8,001 nt of DNA, from contig WQVT01000089.1 of the NCBI GenBank assembly GCA_009785715.1, positions 1 to 8,001 on the forward strand. Direction: 5' to 3'. Positions 6,011 through 8,001 of the stretch are shown piece by piece. Every line of letters starts with the position of its first letter. Position 1 is the stretch's first letter. Below the pieces are notes generated by a model. That model was not told the origin of the DNA, ran no database searches, and saw nothing but the letters and a program-made list of their open reading frames with translations. The DNA is from Acidimicrobiaceae bacterium (lineage in GTDB: Bacteria > Actinomycetota > Acidimicrobiia > Acidimicrobiales > Palsa-688). Position numbers and translations under genes: made by a program.

Positions 6011-6016
6011 TAGGTT
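6011..6016 (+). promoter_or_regulatory. Putative -10 element of glyS (TAGGTT)
   Basis: TAGGTT fits TANNNT and ends 7 nt before ATG 6024, so transcription would begin at the start codon. No clear -35 is present at the usual distance. The same spacing at uppS supports it. Confidence 0.42.
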
Positions 6017-6023
6017 GCATGCC

Positions 6024-7343
6024 ATGTCCGTCTCGATGGATGACATCGTCAGGCTCAGCAAACAGCGGGGGTTCATCTTCCCATCGGCGGAGATCTATGG
6101 AGGATTCCGCTCCACCTACGACTACGGGCCCCTCGGCGTCCTGATGCTGCGCAACGTGAAGGAGGCCTGGTGGCGCTCGAATGTCCAGTTGCGCCACGAC
6201 GTCGTCGGGCTCGACGCCGCCATCCTCTCGTCGCCGAAGATCTGGGAGGCATCCGGCCACCTGAAGAACTTCACCGACCCGCTCGTCGACTGTCGCAACT
6301 GCAAGGAGCGCTGGCGCGCCGACCATCTCGAGGCCGACCCGGCCGACGGCAAGATCCACTGCCCCAACTGCGGCAGCACCGATCTGACCGAGGCACGGGC
6401 GTTCAACCTGATGTTCAAGACCTATGCCGGCCCGGTGGAGGACGACGCGAACGTCGCGTACCTGCGGCCGGAGACGGCGCAGGGGCACTTCGTCAACTTC
6501 CTGAACGTCCTGCAGACGAGCAGGAAGCGCCCGCCGTTCGGCATCGCCCAGATCGGCAAGTCGTTTCGCAATGAGATCACTCCCGGGAACTTCGTCTTCC
6601 GCACCCGCGAGTTCGAGCAGATGGAGATGGAGTTCTTCGTCCCGCCGGCCGACGCCCCGTCCTGGCACCAGTACTGGATCGACACCCGCCGCCAGTGGTA
6701 CGTCGACCTCGGGATCCCCGAGGAGATGCTGCGCCTCCGGCCCCACGAAGCAGACGAGCTTTCCCACTATTCGGCCGGCACCACCGACATCGAGTTCGAC
6801 TTCCCCTGGGGATGGGGTGAGCTCGAAGGCATCGCCAACCGCACCGACTACGACCTGAAGGCGCACGCCGAGGCCAGCGGGGAACGGCTCGAGTACTTCG
6901 ACCAGTCGACCGGCGAGCACTACGTCCCGTACGTGATCGAGCCCGCCGCCGGCGCCACCCGGGCCATGATGGCCTTCCTCATCGCGGCCTACCAGACCGA
7001 CACCGTGGGGGGCGAGTCCCGCACCGTCCTGCGCCTCCACCCCCGGCTCGCGGCCTACCAGGCCGCCGTGCTTCCCTTGTCCCGCAAGGAAACGCTGATA
7101 CCGATGGCCAATGAGGTGCTCGACCTTCTGCAGCCGCACATGATGGTCGACTACGACGAGACCCAGTCGATCGGCCGCCGCTACCGCCGCCAGGACGAGA
7201 TCGGCACGCCGCTGTGCGTCACGGTCGATTTCGACAGCCTCGAGGACCATGCCGTCACCATCCGCGACCGGGACACCACCGAGCAGAAGCGGGTGGCGAT
7301 CGCCGACGTGGTCACCGAGGTCAAGGCCCGGCTCGGGCTCTGA
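6024..7343 (+). CDS. glyS: Glycine--tRNA ligase, dimeric class II type
   Basis: GlyRS attaches glycine to tRNA-Gly in the cytoplasm; this is the single-chain alpha2 form, 439 residues from the chosen start. Seen in order: the N-terminal DDIVRLSKQRGFIFPSAEIYGG with DYGPLG (33-38); a zinc-type knuckle pair C90-x2-C93 and C113-x2-C116; RPETAQG (148-154), part of the glycine site; class II motif 2 beginning FRNE (181-184) and continuing to FEQMEMEFF; motif 3 GATRAMMAF with R313; and a C-terminal anticodon-binding domain from about 340 to the final KARLGL. ATG 6024 gives an N-terminus close in length to other actinobacterial GlyRS and sits 7 nt after TAGGTT. ATG 5994 has a GGAGG but adds an unconserved-looking stretch (MSHHPTRLHA). 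ATG 6036 is also in frame. It probably has its own promoter. Confidence 0.96.
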   Translation: MSVSMDDIVRLSKQRGFIFPSAEIYGGFRSTYDYGPLGVLMLRNVKEAWWRSNVQLRHDVVGLDAAILSSPKIWEASGHLKNFTDPLVDCRNCKERWRADHLEADPADGKIHCPNCGSTDLTEARAFNLMFKTYAGPVEDDANVAYLRPETAQGHFVNFLNVLQTSRKRPPFGIAQIGKSFRNEITPGNFVFRTREFEQMEMEFFVPPADAPSWHQYWIDTRRQWYVDLGIPEEMLRLRPHEADELSHYSAGTTDIEFDFPWGWGELEGIANRTDYDLKAHAEASGERLEYFDQSTGEHYVPYVIEPAAGATRAMMAFLIAAYQTDTVGGESRTVLRLHPRLAAYQAAVLPLSRKETLIPMANEVLDLLQPHMMVDYDETQSIGRRYRRQDEIGTPLCVTVDFDSLEDHAVTIRDRDTTEQKRVAIADVVTEVKARLGL

Positions 7344-7432
7344 TGCCGCAGCGACCGTTCGGCCAGCGACTCTTGAGTCAGCGACTGTTGGGTGACGGAC
7401 AGTTCCCGGTGCGCGTGGGTTCGTCGGCGTAG
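7343..7432 (+). CDS. Possible 29-residue small ORF between glyS and dnaG, doubtful
   Basis: An ATG at 7343 shares one base with the glyS stop (TGATG), an arrangement that allows reinitiation. The frame reads 29 codons to a TAG at 7430-7432, which is also the start of the dnaG -10-like hexamer. Because 15 is a multiple of 3, the tandem repeat is read as a five-residue period: QRPFG, QRLLS, QRLLG. No known family is recognised and no Shine-Dalgarno of its own is clear. It may well be untranslated. Confidence 0.15.
   Translation: MPQRPFGQRLLSQRLLGDGQFPVRVGSSA
7349..7393 (+). repeat. Three tandem 15-bp repeats between glyS and dnaG
   Basis: CAGCGAC recurs exactly every 15 bp at 7349, 7364 and 7379. 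Units 2 (CAGCGACTCTTGAGT) and 3 (CAGCGACTGTTGGGT) agree at 13 of 15 positions; unit 1 (CAGCGACCGTTCGGC) and unit 3 agree at 12. The next 15 bp, from 7394, keep only 7 matches, including GAC and GTT at the same phase, so a decayed fourth unit is uncertain. The array starts 5 bp after the glyS stop and ends 48 bp before dnaG. It may be a regulator-binding array for dnaG or a slippage product. Confidence 0.7.
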
Positions 7433-7435
7433 GGT
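7430..7435 (+). promoter_or_regulatory. Putative -10 element of dnaG (TAGGGT)
   Basis: TAGGGT fits TANNNT and ends 6 nt before GTG 7442, predicting a leaderless or nearly leaderless transcript. The overlapping AGGGTG (7431-7436) could instead be a Shine-Dalgarno at 5 nt spacing if transcription comes from glyS, so the same bases may serve either role. No clear -35 is seen. Confidence 0.4.
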
Positions 7436-7441
7436 GCGTTC

Positions 7442-8001
7442 GTGGGCATCGTCGAGGAGGACATCGCCCGTGTCCGGGCGGCTACCGACTTCGTGGCCCT
7501 GGCGAGCGAGCACCTCGCCCTGCGTCGGGTGGGACGGAGTTGGGTGGGGCTGTGCCCGTTCCACGGCGAGCGGAGCCCGTCGTTCAACCTGAACGCCGAG
7601 CTCGGCCTCTACCACTGCTACGGCTGCCAGGCGGGCGGCGACGTCATCACCTTCGTGCGCGAGATCGAGCACCTCGACTTCGCCGAAGCCGTGGAGTTCC
7701 TGGCGGGCCGCGCCGGGATCGCCCTGCGCTACGACGAGGCGCACACCGGCCGCGACCACCAGCGGCGGACCCGGATCCACGAGACCCTCGAAGCCGCCGT
7801 CGAGTGGTACCACCGGCGGCTCCTCGAGGCGCCCGACGCCGCCGCGGCGCGGGCCTACCTGCGGCGCGAGCGCGGCTACGACGGGGAGGTGGTCCGCAGC
7901 TACCGCCTGGGGTGGGCGCCCGAGGGCTGGAGTGAGCTGGTTCGCTCGCTCGGCGTGGCACCCGCCACCCTGGCCGACGCGGGCCTCGCCTACGTCAACG
8001 A
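7442..8001 (+). CDS. dnaG: DNA primase DnaG, N-terminal part (runs off the window)
   Basis: DnaG makes the RNA primers for chromosome replication and works with the replicative helicase. The first 186 codons are present with no stop; the frame is open to the window end. The opening GIVEEDIARVRAATDFVALASEHLALRRVG, then SWVGLCPFHGERSPSF and LYHCYGCQAGGDVITFV, is the CHC2 zinc-binding domain, with ligands C38, H41, C59 and C62, spaced as in other bacterial primases. After it come FAEAVEFLAGRAGI and the start of the catalytic core (AYLRRERGYDGEVVRSYRLGWAPEGW). The TOPRIM domain with its acidic metal-binding residues lies beyond the window. GTG 7442 gives the normal primase N-terminus. The 98-bp gap after glyS holds a repeat array and a -10-like hexamer, so dnaG may be controlled separately. 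Confidence 0.95.
   Translation, partial: MGIVEEDIARVRAATDFVALASEHLALRRVGRSWVGLCPFHGERSPSFNLNAELGLYHCYGCQAGGDVITFVREIEHLDFAEAVEFLAGRAGIALRYDEAHTGRDHQRRTRIHETLEAAVEWYHRRLLEAPDAAAARAYLRRERGYDGEVVRSYRLGWAPEGWSELVRSLGVAPATLADAGLAYVN

Noticed and set aside
5769..7250. Minus-strand 493-residue open frame antisense to glyS
   Set aside because: Mirrors the GlyRS codons, with no motif and no start signal. GlyRS on the plus strand is unambiguous.
7372..7378. CTTGAGT, a half-site of the HspR-type HAIR element
   Set aside because: The inverted half ACTCAAG is absent at the required 7-bp spacing (TGTTGGG is there instead). The bases are explained by the 15-bp repeat.
7349..7408. CRISPR-like array
   Set aside because: Units abut with no spacers of 30 bp or more, repeat length is 15 bp, and no cas gene is nearby.

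Overview
The window reads as ordinary chromosomal housekeeping DNA from a high-GC actinobacterium. I base this on the composition (roughly 70% G+C by eye), the frequent GTG starts, an F420-type luciferase-like oxidoreductase of the Rv1855c kind, and a GlyRS that resembles mycobacterial GlyS. The gene order suggests a deep lineage such as Acidimicrobiia, but that is inference. No phage, insertion sequence, CRISPR array, tRNA or rRNA is visible, and nothing here amounts to a new multi-gene system. The unusual material lies in the five intergenic gaps.

Layout from left to right: the last 51 codons of a CorC/HlyC-type (CBS-domain hemolysin family) protein (2-157); era, overlapping it through GTGA (154-1014); a DinG/XPD-type iron-sulfur helicase on the minus strand (1008-3011), overlapping era tail to tail by 7 bp; a 95-bp divergent gap with an 11-bp tandem repeat; a luciferase-like F420-dependent oxidoreductase (3107-4036); a 235-bp gap with two strong hairpins, one a perfect 20-bp-arm palindrome; uppS (4272-5018) and recO (5038-5814) as a short operon; a 209-bp gap with an inverted repeat, a G-quadruplex-type tract and the glyS promoter region; glyS (6024-7343); a 98-bp gap with three 15-bp tandem repeats; and the first 186 codons of dnaG (7442 to the window end).

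The genes cover ribosome assembly (Era), cell-wall lipid carrier synthesis (UppS), recombinational repair (RecO), helicase-based repair (DinG), tRNA charging (GlyS) and replication priming (DnaG). Era, RecO, UppS, GlyS and DnaG are commonly clustered in actinobacteria. The dinG and oxidoreductase genes sit as a divergent pair inside that cluster.

The main pattern I see is at the starts. Four genes that should begin transcription units (dinG, uppS, glyS, dnaG) each have a TANNNT -10-like hexamer ending 6-8 nt before the start codon, and the oxidoreductase has a near match. The internal operon genes era and recO instead use stop-start overlap or a Shine-Dalgarno. This fits leaderless transcripts and guided my choice of starts for uppS and glyS.
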